From: Planococcus wigleyi
GTDB lineage: Bacteria; Bacillota; Bacilli; Bacillales_A; Planococcaceae
Assembly (NCBI RefSeq): GCF_014836985.1
Contig: NZ_JACSPU010000002.1
Coordinates: forward strand, 186,001 to 250,000
Length of the DNA stretch: 64,000 nucleotides
Direction of reading: 5' to 3'
Part shown: one piece after another, positions 43,281 through 51,942 of the stretch
Layout: the number at the start of each line of letters is the position of its first letter
Numbering within the stretch: position 1 is the first letter of the stretch
Position numbers and translations under genes: made by a program
Notes under the pieces: model-generated
What the model was told of the DNA's origin: nothing
Database searches by the model: none
Seen by the model: the letters and a program-made list of their open reading frames with translations, nothing else

Positions 43281-45133
43281 GAATATTGCCTTTAAGAAGA
43301 AGTCAATTAGTCGGTTCAAATGGTCCTGGCTCACTTGTTGTCAGTCCGGAAGGTGAGACGGCAATTGTTGGTGCACTAGATTATTGGTTTCAAAATTCTA
43401 GTGGAAAAGAGGTTACTTCACGTGCAGAGTTCGAAATTCATGAACCCCGTTTAAAAGGGTTTTTAGGAGTAAATAAGCTTTATTCTCCACCGGATTTTAG
43501 GGATGTCAGTAGTGACATCGCAAATTCAAAACTTTATATTCCTTTGTTAAGGTTTCCAAAATGGCATTATTGTTCATTCTGCAGCATGATGCGTGAGTTT
43601 AATTACACAATCGAAAATACAAGAAGTTATTGTAATGAATGTAATAAACAACAATATTTTAAACAAGTACCTTTTATAGTGATTTGTTCAAATGGCCACA
43701 TTTCCGATTTTCCTTGGCACGAATGGGTACATGAAAATGAAGGTTCAACATGCAGAGGTCGATTGAAACTTATAACTATGGGGGGAGCCACTTTGGACTC
43801 CTGGGTTGTAAAGTGTTCTTGTAATAGCAAGAGAAGCTTAAAAGGAATTACTTCCAATGCCTCTGAGAAAAGGGGTAGTAGTGTTTTAGGGGAGCGATTG
43901 AATTCGCATAGTTCAGAGTATAAGTGCAGGGGGCATAAAGCGTGGTGTGGAGATGAATATGAAGAATGTCACGAAAGTCCTGTTGCTATTCTTAGAAACT
44001 CCATTAACGTCTATATGCCCCAAAAAGTTAGTGTAATTTCTATTCCAGGCGAAAAAAATATGGAAGTTGATAGAATATTAAATACTTTGGAAAAGAATAT
44101 AGTTATTAAAGGTTTGCTTTCAACTACTGAAAACATTGATGAAAAGATAGAAATCTTATTGAATTCTTTAGGAACTCTTATTAATGCTGAAAGAGAAGAT
44201 TATGAAAAGGCGATACTATATCTGGATGGAAGTATAGTTGAAAACGGAAATACTATTCAAACCGGCTCTCCAGCCTTATTAAGATCGAAAGAATTTGAAA
44301 AATTGCAACAAAATTGTTCTGAGCCTTATTTGAAGGTACTGGAAGAATGGATAAAAGATGAGGACGCTGATAGTCAATCCAATATATATGCTCCATACTT
44401 TGAAAAAATTAATCGCGTCACAAAATTACGTGAAACAACAGCATTATCTGGTTTTAAAAGATTGAGTCGGACAGACGAAGAAGGGCAATATTCATATTCA
44501 GCCTCATATGACTCTTTATACCATAAAAAGTTACCAAATAATCAAAAGTGGTTACCAGCTTCAACAGTATATGGGGAAGGTATTTTTATAAAATTTGATT
44601 TAAAAGAAATTGAGGAGTGGGAAAAACGCGGTGAAGTGCGCGATTACTTCAAACAGTATATGAAGAGAATCTCAGGTATGAATCATTCCATACCTGAGAT
44701 TATCAGTAACCCTAGAAACATAATGCTTCATACTTTATCTCACTTACTGATTGAAGAAATAGCAAATACAAGTGGATACAATATGGCATCAATCAGAGAA
44801 AGAATGTATCTTCAAACTAATCAAGCATCTCTATTAATTTATACCTCGGCGGGAGATATGGATGGAACTTTCGGAGGCTTAGTACGTATGGGCAAAAAAA
44901 GCAGTTTCTTTGAGTTAGTAGATAAAGCTGTAGCAAATGCTCGTTGGTGTAGCTCTGATCCAGTATGTAGTGAATTAGGGTTCCTTCAAGGGCAAGGTTT
45001 AAATGGAGTGAATGGTGCTGCTTGTTATAATTGCAGTCATTTGCCCGAAACCTCATGTGAGATTGGAAACATGTATTTAGATAGAACTTTTTTAATCGAT
45101 TCTAAAATCGGTTTCTTTAATAATGTCTTTTAA
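43277..45133 (+). CDS. drmB: DISARM protein DrmB with DUF1998 domain
   Basis: This 618-residue protein starts in the drmA stop codon (ATGA). N-terminal zinc-binding pairs are CSFCSMM and YCNECNKQQYF; further Cys and His residues are in ICSNGHISDFPWHEW and CRGHKAWCGDEYEECH. The C-terminal third is the DUF1998 domain (IMLHTLSHLLIEEIANTSGY...) with the final cluster CYNCSHLPETSCEIGNMYLDR. DrmB forms a complex with DrmA that binds DNA. No phospholipase-D-type drmC gene follows, unlike standard DISARM. Confidence 0.88.
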   Translation: MRILPLRRSQLVGSNGPGSLVVSPEGETAIVGALDYWFQNSSGKEVTSRAEFEIHEPRLKGFLGVNKLYSPPDFRDVSSDIANSKLYIPLLRFPKWHYCSFCSMMREFNYTIENTRSYCNECNKQQYFKQVPFIVICSNGHISDFPWHEWVHENEGSTCRGRLKLITMGGATLDSWVVKCSCNSKRSLKGITSNASEKRGSSVLGERLNSHSSEYKCRGHKAWCGDEYEECHESPVAILRNSINVYMPQKVSVISIPGEKNMEVDRILNTLEKNIVIKGLLSTTENIDEKIEILLNSLGTLINAEREDYEKAILYLDGSIVENGNTIQTGSPALLRSKEFEKLQQNCSEPYLKVLEEWIKDEDADSQSNIYAPYFEKINRVTKLRETTALSGFKRLSRTDEEGQYSYSASYDSLYHKKLPNNQKWLPASTVYGEGIFIKFDLKEIEEWEKRGEVRDYFKQYMKRISGMNHSIPEIISNPRNIMLHTLSHLLIEEIANTSGYNMASIRERMYLQTNQASLLIYTSAGDMDGTFGGLVRMGKKSSFFELVDKAVANARWCSSDPVCSELGFLQGQGLNGVNGAACYNCSHLPETSCEIGNMYLDRTFLIDSKIGFFNNVF

Positions 45134-45452
45134 AAAGAACATAGTAAGAGAAGTTCGAGATTTTCACTGTGATTATGGTTAAGAAAATATACCATCTCTG
45201 TCTTCAAGAGAGCTACCTTCTGTATATTTTGGTTTGTGAAGTATTGCGCAAATTAGATTTATAGAAGGTTTTTTAAACGTTCAAATAATAAGAAATCCTG
45301 TAGTTTAATGTTTTGGAGGGAGTTGAGAATGTATTTATTATTTACTGTTAAATGTGTAAAAATAAGGAACTTAAATATTTTTTTATCCATTAAAATATAA
45401 TAAAAAAGTAAATGAAAATAATTATCAAACTATTCTAGCGAGGTGTATAAAA
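45134..45452. other. AT-rich gap after drmB
   Basis: In this 319-base stretch the only frame with a good RBS (GGAGGGAGTTGAGA) is a 23-codon ORF starting at 45329, which has no other support. No drmC remnant or terminator is evident. Confidence 0.4.
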
Positions 45453-46259
45453 GTGATTTATGAAGAGCTAGCTACTGGGTTATTAGAGGGTGTAAAAAAT
45501 GGGGATTCTAAGTTTATCTGGGTGGAAAGGTTCGGATTTACTTATAGAAAAAACTATGAAGGTGATATGGCAAAGCCTCACAATGATAAAGTAGTTCAAA
45601 AACAAGGTTATTTTGATTTTGTTATTAATGCAGGGTCTTGGGGAAGTATCAATCACCACAAATTTTTAGAAGAGATTTTGAAAGATTCTAGTATAGAGGC
45701 CTGTGAAGAAGTATGGGCAGGAAAAGCACCATTCGATATTGCAGAAACAAGGAAAGAGCGAGAATTGCTTATTACTTTAACACTGTTAATGTTTGAACAA
45801 GAAGTGAACTGGGGAAATGAGGTTTGGCAAAGAAAAAGTAATTTTAGTCCAGATTTTAATACACCTTTTTTGCAACGACCAAGAGACATGTTGATGGGGT
45901 TTATTAACATGGCTTTTACTTATAACTCTGTTGATGCCATACCGCACTGGAGGTATCGAAATGATGTTAAAAGCAGTCCAACTTTTAAAAAAAGATTTCG
46001 AGATTATGACACATCGTTTAAATCTCATTTTACACAATATCAGAATGATGAAAGAGCCTTGCCTTTAATGCATTCTTTTAGAGAGAATTTTCTTGAGGTA
46101 CTGGAAGGAACTAAAGACAACCCAAATTACACCCCCCCCTCTTTATGCATAACTTGTAATAGAGAGCTTTCTACGAAAGTGGTAGATTATTGCACCAAAA
46201 ACGAGCGGAGATTTGAAGGTAAACTATATTGTTTTAACCACCAGAAAATAGTGAAATGA
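45453..46259 (+). CDS. Unrecognised island protein with C-terminal zinc-finger-like motif
   Basis: This 268-residue soluble protein starts with GTG after GCGAGGTG. The last ~45 residues contain CITCNRELSTKVVDYCTKNE followed by LYCFNHQ, i.e. Cys-x2-Cys ... Cys ... Cys-x2-His, a probable zinc site. The rest is rich in aromatic and charged residues, with no catalytic motif I know; in particular there is no HxKx4D phospholipase-D motif, so it is not drmC. AT-rich codon use matches the DISARM-like genes upstream, so it probably arrived with them. Confidence 0.65.
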   Translation: MIYEELATGLLEGVKNGDSKFIWVERFGFTYRKNYEGDMAKPHNDKVVQKQGYFDFVINAGSWGSINHHKFLEEILKDSSIEACEEVWAGKAPFDIAETRKERELLITLTLLMFEQEVNWGNEVWQRKSNFSPDFNTPFLQRPRDMLMGFINMAFTYNSVDAIPHWRYRNDVKSSPTFKKRFRDYDTSFKSHFTQYQNDERALPLMHSFRENFLEVLEGTKDNPNYTPPSLCITCNRELSTKVVDYCTKNERRFEGKLYCFNHQKIVK

Positions 46260-46298
46260 AATACTAAAAACTTACTAGCATCGAAGGAGATAAACATC

Positions 46299-46474
46299 AT
46301 GGAGAAAGAACTGAGAAGGATTTTATCTAGAATGTATAGAGAGGCTCCTGAAGGCAATAAAGTAACTTTCATTCATCTATAAAACCTTCGTTTGCAACCG
46401 AAGTTAACAAAGAAATTAAATTAGCTAAATATGTAAGGGTAAAGTATACACAATTAATGTATTTAATTTACTAG
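46299..46474 (+). pseudogene. Frameshifted small gene (HTH-like domain type)
   Basis: A strong RBS (GAAGGAGAT) and ATG open a frame MEKELRRILSRMYREAPEGN... that stops after 27 codons. The following phase continues naturally with PSFATEVNKEIKLAKYVRVK to a stop at 46474. Both pieces look like one short DNA-binding-type protein family often found near restriction genes. The middle is deleted and the frame lost. Confidence 0.4.
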
Positions 46475-46524
46475 TGATAGCAAAAAAACTGTAATAGAGA
46501 ACTTAGTGTTAAGGGGGAGCGGTA

Positions 46525-48006
46525 GTGAGAGCAAATTATTATGACGAGAAAAATCCGTTAAGTATCGAGGAATACGCAAAAAAATTAATTGGGAAGAGCT
46601 TTTTGGATGTTATACACGAAGCGGATCTGGACACAGAACTTAGAGTTGAAATCATCGACAAGTACGGTAACCCTAGAAGAAAAGGCGGACTTGGGAACCT
46701 TCTCGAGGAGGTTTACTTCGGTTATAAAGCCAACAGCAACCAGCAAGCAGATTTTCATGAAGCAGGGGTCGAACTTAAGGTGTCAGCCTATGAATTGTTA
46801 AAAAAAGGAGATTTCCGAGCCGGTGAGAGGTTAGTTATCACGATGATTAGTTACGAAAAGCCCATCGAATTGTACTTTTACGATTCAAAGATACTGGAGA
46901 AAATCGCCGTCATATTATTAGTGTACTATTTGCGGGATAAATCTTTGGGGAGCAACCTTCTCTATCCTATAGATTTCGTCAGCCTATTCTCTCCCCCGCC
47001 AGAGGACATGGAGATTATAAAAAACGATTATGAAAAAATTGCCGAGAAAATCCAGGAGGGCAATGCACATCTACTTTCGGAAAGCGATACGTTATATTTG
47101 GCGGCATCCACCAAAGGGGCAACGGCTTTAAAGAGTACCGTTCCTCAATACTATAATGCTCTAGTTCCTGCTAGAAAGAGGGCATTCAGCCTCAAAAATT
47201 CCTACATGACTTATGTGTTGAACGAATACCTACGGAAAGATGTCGTCACCTATGAGCCGATTGTTAAGGACATCCGTATCTTGAAAGAAAAGTCCTTTGA
47301 AGATTATATAACCGAGAGAATTAATTCGCATATAGGAGTAACCGATGCGGAGCTCTGCAGAATATTCGATAGGGAATACAACAACAACAAATATCAGTGG
47401 GTTGATTTGGCATATCGGATGCTCGGTATAAAATCAAATAGAGCGGAGGAGTTTGAAAAGGCAAATATAGTGGTTAAAGCCATTAGGCTTGAAGAGGACG
47501 GTCGGATGATAGAGAGTAGTTCACTTCCATCTATCAAACTTAAGGAATTCGTCGAGGAGGAATGGGAGGAGTCGACGCTGTATTCATACTTCGAACAGAC
47601 GAAATTCCTGTTCGTGGTTTTTAGGAAATCCGGGAATGTCTATACTCTGAAAGGGTCACAAATGTGGAATATGCCATTGGATGATTTAGAAATCAAAGTA
47701 AGAGATGGCTGGGAGAAAATCAGGAAAACCATAGTGGATGGAGTTGTATTTAATCTGGCGGAAAACAAGAACAAAGAAATAATCGTCAAAAATAATCTGC
47801 CGAAAAAAGAAGATAATCCTGTTATACACATTAGACCCCATAGCCCTAAGCGGTTTTACCTTTTCGAAGACGGTACAACCGTAGGTAATGGTACTTTTAC
47901 ACACGGTGAGGAATTGCCCGATGGTAGATGGATGACGAGACAAAGCTTTTGGATAAACAATACGTACATCTTAGAACAGCTTAATGAGAAGTTGAAAGAG
48001 AAATAA
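46525..48006 (+). CDS. Sau3AI-like type II restriction endonuclease
   Basis: This 493-residue protein starts with GTG after AAGGGGGAG and is almost the same length as R.Sau3AI. The N-terminal domain has the MutH/Sau3AI signature KGGLGNLLEEVYFGY and the catalytic set Asp76 ... Glu83-x-Lys85 (ADFHEAGVELKVS). The C-terminal half is a second related domain, as in Sau3AI, which helps cleavage by dimer formation or DNA looping. The expected target is GATC, unmethylated at cytosine. It is convergent with a cytosine methyltransferase gene. Base composition is less AT-rich than the DISARM-like genes. Confidence 0.87.
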   Translation: MRANYYDEKNPLSIEEYAKKLIGKSFLDVIHEADLDTELRVEIIDKYGNPRRKGGLGNLLEEVYFGYKANSNQQADFHEAGVELKVSAYELLKKGDFRAGERLVITMISYEKPIELYFYDSKILEKIAVILLVYYLRDKSLGSNLLYPIDFVSLFSPPPEDMEIIKNDYEKIAEKIQEGNAHLLSESDTLYLAASTKGATALKSTVPQYYNALVPARKRAFSLKNSYMTYVLNEYLRKDVVTYEPIVKDIRILKEKSFEDYITERINSHIGVTDAELCRIFDREYNNNKYQWVDLAYRMLGIKSNRAEEFEKANIVVKAIRLEEDGRMIESSSLPSIKLKEFVEEEWEESTLYSYFEQTKFLFVVFRKSGNVYTLKGSQMWNMPLDDLEIKVRDGWEKIRKTIVDGVVFNLAENKNKEIIVKNNLPKKEDNPVIHIRPHSPKRFYLFEDGTTVGNGTFTHGEELPDGRWMTRQSFWINNTYILEQLNEKLKEK

Positions 48007-48087
48007 GTTCATGAGATTTCAGAAACGGTTCATTATTGAATATCACCAATGAGAACAATATTTCCTTAAGGTTTTTTATAACCATAG

Positions 48088-48114
48088 AAAAAAGCTGACA
48101 TCTATAATGTCAGC
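48088..48114 (-). terminator. Terminator of the cytosine methyltransferase gene
   Basis: GCTGACAT / ATGTCAGC with a five-base loop, followed by TTTTTT in minus-strand reading. The stem overlaps the methyltransferase stop codon. Confidence 0.75.
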
Positions 48115-49372
48115 CAAAAGCCGGGAATTCCATTTGGAGTTCGTTCACTTCATTCGCTTTTTCTATCTCTTCAATCCGGATGCCCATCCGCTCAATCAAA
48201 TCCACCACAAGGGCATTTCCCATACAGAAGTAACGCATACGATCCGTCATCCCTGAAGTCCAATTATCTGGAAATCCGTTTAGACGCTCACATTCGACGG
48301 GAGTCAAGAAACGCTTCCTGCCATCGACTTCGACAATATGGGTGCTCCGGTTGATCGACCCTTCGCTCGTCAGCATGGTCCGCCCCGGCTTGTCCAATTC
48401 ATCCACAGGGGACATCCCACCTTCGGCGAAATGGTAGATATGGCCTTCCGCGGTTTTCCGCTCAATCCGCTTCGGTCCGCGCAGATAGGCGAACTTCTCG
48501 ATATTCGCTTCGGTGAGGTAGAACTTTTCCGGTACCGCCTCCTCGTCGATCAGGATATCCTTCAGCGGAATCGGCTCCTCTAATTTAGGGGAGAGGTGTG
48601 CCGTGAATACTTTGCCGTCCTTCATATAGCCTGAATTATGGAATCCATAGGAGAACTCATCGGAAATCTCCACGATATCCGAAGGGAGCTCGACAGAGGA
48701 GATGCGGTCCTTGTAAGGTTCCTCTTCGACCGGAAAAGGCTTGGCGAAGAACCCTTCATTGAATACGATCTCTTCAGGGGAGAAGGTTTTCTGCTCGCCC
48801 TCGAAGGAGATGCCGTTCTTATAGGCGAAGATGAATACCCGGCGACGGCGCTGCGCCATGCCGTATTCTGCCGCGTTGATGACACGCCACTCGACGGAGT
48901 AGTTCATATCCCGGAAAGTGGCCAGCATGACTGCGAAGTCGCGTCCTCTTTGGGAGGAAGGGGATTTCAGCAGGCGGTCGACGTTCTCCAGTAGGACATA
49001 TTTCGGGTGGGTGTTTTCAATCACCCGTTTGATTTCCCAGAAGAGGACGCCCTTCTTGCCTTGGATTCCCTGCTCGCCTGACTTGGTGCGTGCCACCGAG
49101 TAGTCCTGGCAAGGGAAGCCGCCGACGAGGAGGTCGGCTCGGAGGTCGTGGAATGTATCATCAGAGACCTTGGTGATGTCTTCCTTCGAATGGATTCCTG
49201 TATCGAAATTGCGTGCATAGCAGTCGAAGGCGTCCTGCGCTTTGCGCGAAGGTTCCCATTGGTTGCCCCATACTACATCAAAAATTTCATGGTTGGCTTT
49301 CTGTAATCCGAGCCGGAATCCGCCGACGCCGGCGAAGAGTTCGATGACTCGGAGTGTTTTTGTCTGTTCCAT
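48110..49372 (-). CDS. DNA (cytosine-5) methyltransferase, Sau3AI type
   Basis: This 420-residue C5 methyltransferase has motif I LFAGVGGFRLG (12-22), the catalytic PCQ (Pro87-Cys88), ENV (129-131), QRRRRVFIFA, and the C-terminal motifs RTMLTSEGSINRSTHIVE and RLNGFPDNW. It is similar in length to M.Sau3AI. As partner of the Sau3AI-like nuclease it should protect GATC by methylating its cytosine. RBS AAAGGATGTTC precedes the ATG. It is transcribed toward the nuclease gene and downstream of vsr, from which it is separated by 107 bases. The gene is clearly richer in GC than the rest of the island. Confidence 0.9.
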   Translation of the reverse strand: MEQTKTLRVIELFAGVGGFRLGLQKANHEIFDVVWGNQWEPSRKAQDAFDCYARNFDTGIHSKEDITKVSDDTFHDLRADLLVGGFPCQDYSVARTKSGEQGIQGKKGVLFWEIKRVIENTHPKYVLLENVDRLLKSPSSQRGRDFAVMLATFRDMNYSVEWRVINAAEYGMAQRRRRVFIFAYKNGISFEGEQKTFSPEEIVFNEGFFAKPFPVEEEPYKDRISSVELPSDIVEISDEFSYGFHNSGYMKDGKVFTAHLSPKLEEPIPLKDILIDEEAVPEKFYLTEANIEKFAYLRGPKRIERKTAEGHIYHFAEGGMSPVDELDKPGRTMLTSEGSINRSTHIVEVDGRKRFLTPVECERLNGFPDNWTSGMTDRMRYFCMGNALVVDLIERMGIRIEEIEKANEVNELQMEFPAFG

Positions 49373-49479
49373 ATACCGAACATCCTTTCGGTTTTTCTTA
49401 ATTATAGCGAATTGTCAAAGAAAGATCAAGAAATAGTTTCAAAGACATCAATTTTATCTCAAATCCATCGATTATGCCA

Positions 49480-49911
49480 TCAATGGGGCTTCCTATATTC
49501 TCTCATGGCTGCCTTGACGAATTCCAGTGCCGAATCGGCTGTTTCGTCCAGATTCTTACGGATTTCATGTTCCCATATCCGGCGGACATGCCAGCCCATC
49601 TCGATGTAGTGGGCATCCACTTCCTTGTCCCGCTCCCTGTTCCGCGCGATTTTGGCATCCCAGAACTCCTGGTTGCTCTTGGGGCGTTTGAAGTGGGTCG
49701 GGCAGCCGTGCCAGAAGCAGGAATCTACGAAGATGACCACCCTATACTTTTGGATAGCGATGTCCGGGGTTCCGCGCAGTTTGCGGACATTCTTCCGGAA
49801 GCGGAGTCCTCTTCTCCAAAGGGCTTTACTGAAGAGGTTCTCCAATTTAGATTGGGCACGGATGGCCCCCATGGTTTTGCTTCTTTGCTCTTTAGTCATC
49901 CGATCTGCCAT
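49480..49911 (-). CDS. vsr: Very short patch repair endonuclease Vsr
   Basis: This 143-residue protein has the Vsr features MTKEQRSKTMGAIRAQSKLE, catalytic Asp50 in GTPDIA, the zinc-site stretch DSCFWHGCP (Cys65, His68, Cys70) and RIWEHEI. It nicks next to T:G mismatches that arise when 5-methylcytosine deaminates, so it limits mutation at sites methylated by the adjacent enzyme. AAAGGAGGTC precedes the ATG. GC-rich like the methyltransferase gene, so the two probably moved as a unit. Confidence 0.92.
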   Translation of the reverse strand: MADRMTKEQRSKTMGAIRAQSKLENLFSKALWRRGLRFRKNVRKLRGTPDIAIQKYRVVIFVDSCFWHGCPTHFKRPKSNQEFWDAKIARNRERDKEVDAHYIEMGWHVRRIWEHEIRKNLDETADSALEFVKAAMREYRKPH

Positions 49912-49930
49912 TGATAGACCTCCTTTTAAC

Positions 49931-50047
49931 CTTTATACCCAGGTGAATGAAGAGAATAAAAGTTTAGAAGTGATATTTCAAATCATTAAAAACGGTGAGA
50001 GCCAAAAAGCAAATGTATTCTGCGAAATTCTTTTAAAGGAATTCTAA
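49931..50047 (+). pseudogene. Possible C-terminal remnant of an interrupted gene
   Basis: Just outside the vsr start, a frame reading VNEENKSLEVIFQIIKNG... to EILLKEF and stop has natural-looking AT-rich codon use, but neither a start nor an RBS. It looks like the 3' end of a gene cut by insertion of the restriction-modification module. Confidence 0.3.
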
Positions 50048-50219
50048 CACGTAAAGAACTAAATACTAATTAGAAGAAAGAACAAATGCAAAAATTTCTT
50101 TGTTTTTCCTGATATCTTGACTGAAGGTGAGTGCATAGTAAGGTTACAAAAAAAGCTCTACTTAGGTAATCACAAGTTTGATTAATAAGAAACTGAGAAA
50201 TAGAGAAAGTGGTGAGAAA
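50048..50219. other. AT-rich gap between the vsr side and the PD-(D/E)XK gene
   Basis: About 170 bases with no frame or RNA element recognised; it presumably holds the promoter of the next gene. Confidence 0.35.
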
Positions 50220-51314
50220 ATGGTTAAACAAGTAAAATCTAGTTTCAAATTATATCAAAAATTTAATTCTAATTCTGAATCTACTCTATTCGAATTGGTC
50301 AGTGGTAAAAATAATGAAACTAAACAAACTAAATGCTTGGCTTTTTTAATATCTAAGTCTCCAACTGTCTTAAGTAAAATATTAAAGATTAGTAATATCA
50401 AAAATACTCTGAAAAATATAGAGAGCTTAAAAAATTATAATTATGATTTTTATAGAGTTGACGCTGAAATGATTTCTGAAGGTACACCTAGAATAAGAAG
50501 AGACATAACAATAAGTTTCTATAAAGAAAACAAGATGAAGTTTGTGATTGTTATCGAGGCAAAAAGTGTCCTTATTAAGAATGTTAATAGGTTAACACCT
50601 CAGTTAGAACAATATTTGGATAAGCGTCACTATTCTCTTGATACACCTGTGCCGATAGTTGGGGTAGCTCTTTCTAAATATCCATATATTTTCTCAACTG
50701 AAAAAAATCATTTTATAAGTATCACTTGGCTTGAAATAATAAATATACTATACGAATTAAGAAAAACTCATATTACGGATTACGAAGATTTTCTTATAGA
50801 TGAATACTTTAAATTTATTACAGGAGTTGATACTGAAATGAAGTTTTTTGAACAAGAAGTACTTTCTGTCTCTGCCTCTACTTCTTTTGATAGTATAGTG
50901 AAATATCATATCCACGGATGTCCACACAATCAAAGAGGATATAAGTATAAAGATACTCTTTTTATTACATTCAGAAAATCAGGAGTAATGAATAAGTTGT
51001 ATAAAATTGAAGAAGTATTGGTAGTAGACACTTCCTTTGCTTCATATGAAACTGAATTAAAAAAATCTCATCCTCATGTTGCCAATCGTATTTTAGACTA
51101 TATGAAAGAAGAGGACGTTAAAAATAATTGGCTGAAAAACGCAAAAACAAAAATATATCGTTTCTATGTTTTATCAAAAAAAGAAAGTATAGAATTATTA
51201 CATAAACCTAGAATTCCTAATTCTTCAGTAAGAAATGGAATATATTTTAACCTTTCAGAACTTTTGGATACTACCATACCGTTTGTGAAAACTTCATCGA
51301 AAATTCAAGTATGA
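50220..51314 (+). CDS. PD-(D/E)XK nuclease-fold protein, unknown target
   Basis: The 364-residue product shows a nuclease-type core: Asp95 in RIRRDITISFY, then strand KFVIVIEAKS with Glu113-x-Lys115, and a later helix with QLEQYL. This spacing is the PD-(D/E)XK signature of restriction-like enzymes. The C-terminal half contains HIHGCPHNQRGYKYKDTLFITFRKSG, unrecognised. ATG 50220 follows GTGGTGAG. Strongly AT-rich. Its position in the defence island suggests a solitary nuclease or an effector of a small system; no partner is obvious. Confidence 0.65.
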   Translation: MVKQVKSSFKLYQKFNSNSESTLFELVSGKNNETKQTKCLAFLISKSPTVLSKILKISNIKNTLKNIESLKNYNYDFYRVDAEMISEGTPRIRRDITISFYKENKMKFVIVIEAKSVLIKNVNRLTPQLEQYLDKRHYSLDTPVPIVGVALSKYPYIFSTEKNHFISITWLEIINILYELRKTHITDYEDFLIDEYFKFITGVDTEMKFFEQEVLSVSASTSFDSIVKYHIHGCPHNQRGYKYKDTLFITFRKSGVMNKLYKIEEVLVVDTSFASYETELKKSHPHVANRILDYMKEEDVKNNWLKNAKTKIYRFYVLSKKESIELLHKPRIPNSSVRNGIYFNLSELLDTTIPFVKTSSKIQV

Positions 51315-51681
51315 ACATGTTTGCAGACTACGAATTATGAGTAAATATTCACGATGTATCAAAGTATGAAAAAAGTTTGAATTTAGAGTTTCTTAGTTAA
51401 GGTTCTTTACTTACACTGATTTCCAGTCGCTTTTGTTATGAGATAAGAGTTGCTATTAAAACTATATGATTATGGTCAAATTTGCATCAAGTGCATATTT
51501 ATATTTTCTATGCTATAAGGTTTATTATATTTATTTTTTATAACTTTTCATGTAATTCAACTGTTATCCAGATAACGTAATTCGCATTTTCTATTAACAT
51601 TCATAAACAAAGGAGAAGAAAGTAAGAGTATAGAATGATAATAGTGTAATGAATTTTAAAGAGTATTAAGGGGGAAACAGA
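51315..51681. other. AT-rich gap without a recognised feature
   Basis: In these 367 bases I find no gene, hairpin with T run, or repeat array. It may hold the promoter for the small gene at 51682. Confidence 0.4.
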
Positions 51682-51942
51682 ATGACAGTTGACATTATTT
51701 TGGGTAATAATGTTGATACTAAAATGTGGATAGATGAATTAAGAGGGAATGAATCAGAACACATAATTGTCATCGATTATGAAAGCGATGAGAAACTTAA
51801 AGAGATAGATGGAATCAATTATATGGAACCTAGTTATGCTCTGACATATATCAAAAAATTCGATACAAAAAACTTCTACAAATCTGTGTATGCATTCCCT
51901 GGTATGTCTGGCACTATGTCTTCCCTATACTGTAAAAAATAA
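51682..51942 (+). CDS. Small island protein, unknown function
   Basis: This 86-residue soluble protein is preceded by AAGGGGGAAACAG. It begins MTVDIILGNNVDTKMWIDEL and ends SGTMSSLYCKK. No motif recognised. AT-rich like its neighbours. The position after the PD-(D/E)XK gene is not close enough (367 bases) to prove an operon. Confidence 0.5.
   Translation: MTVDIILGNNVDTKMWIDELRGNESEHIIVIDYESDEKLKEIDGINYMEPSYALTYIKKFDTKNFYKSVYAFPGMSGTMSSLYCKK

Noticed and set aside
45453-46259. Assignment of this gene as drmC
   Set aside because: No HxKx4D phospholipase-D motif; the HHKFLEEILKD stretch does not have the right spacing.
48338-48994. Long open frames on the plus strand opposite the cytosine methyltransferase gene
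   Set aside because: They are antisense shadows of a GC-rich gene with full methyltransferase motifs on the minus strand; no RBS or family likeness.
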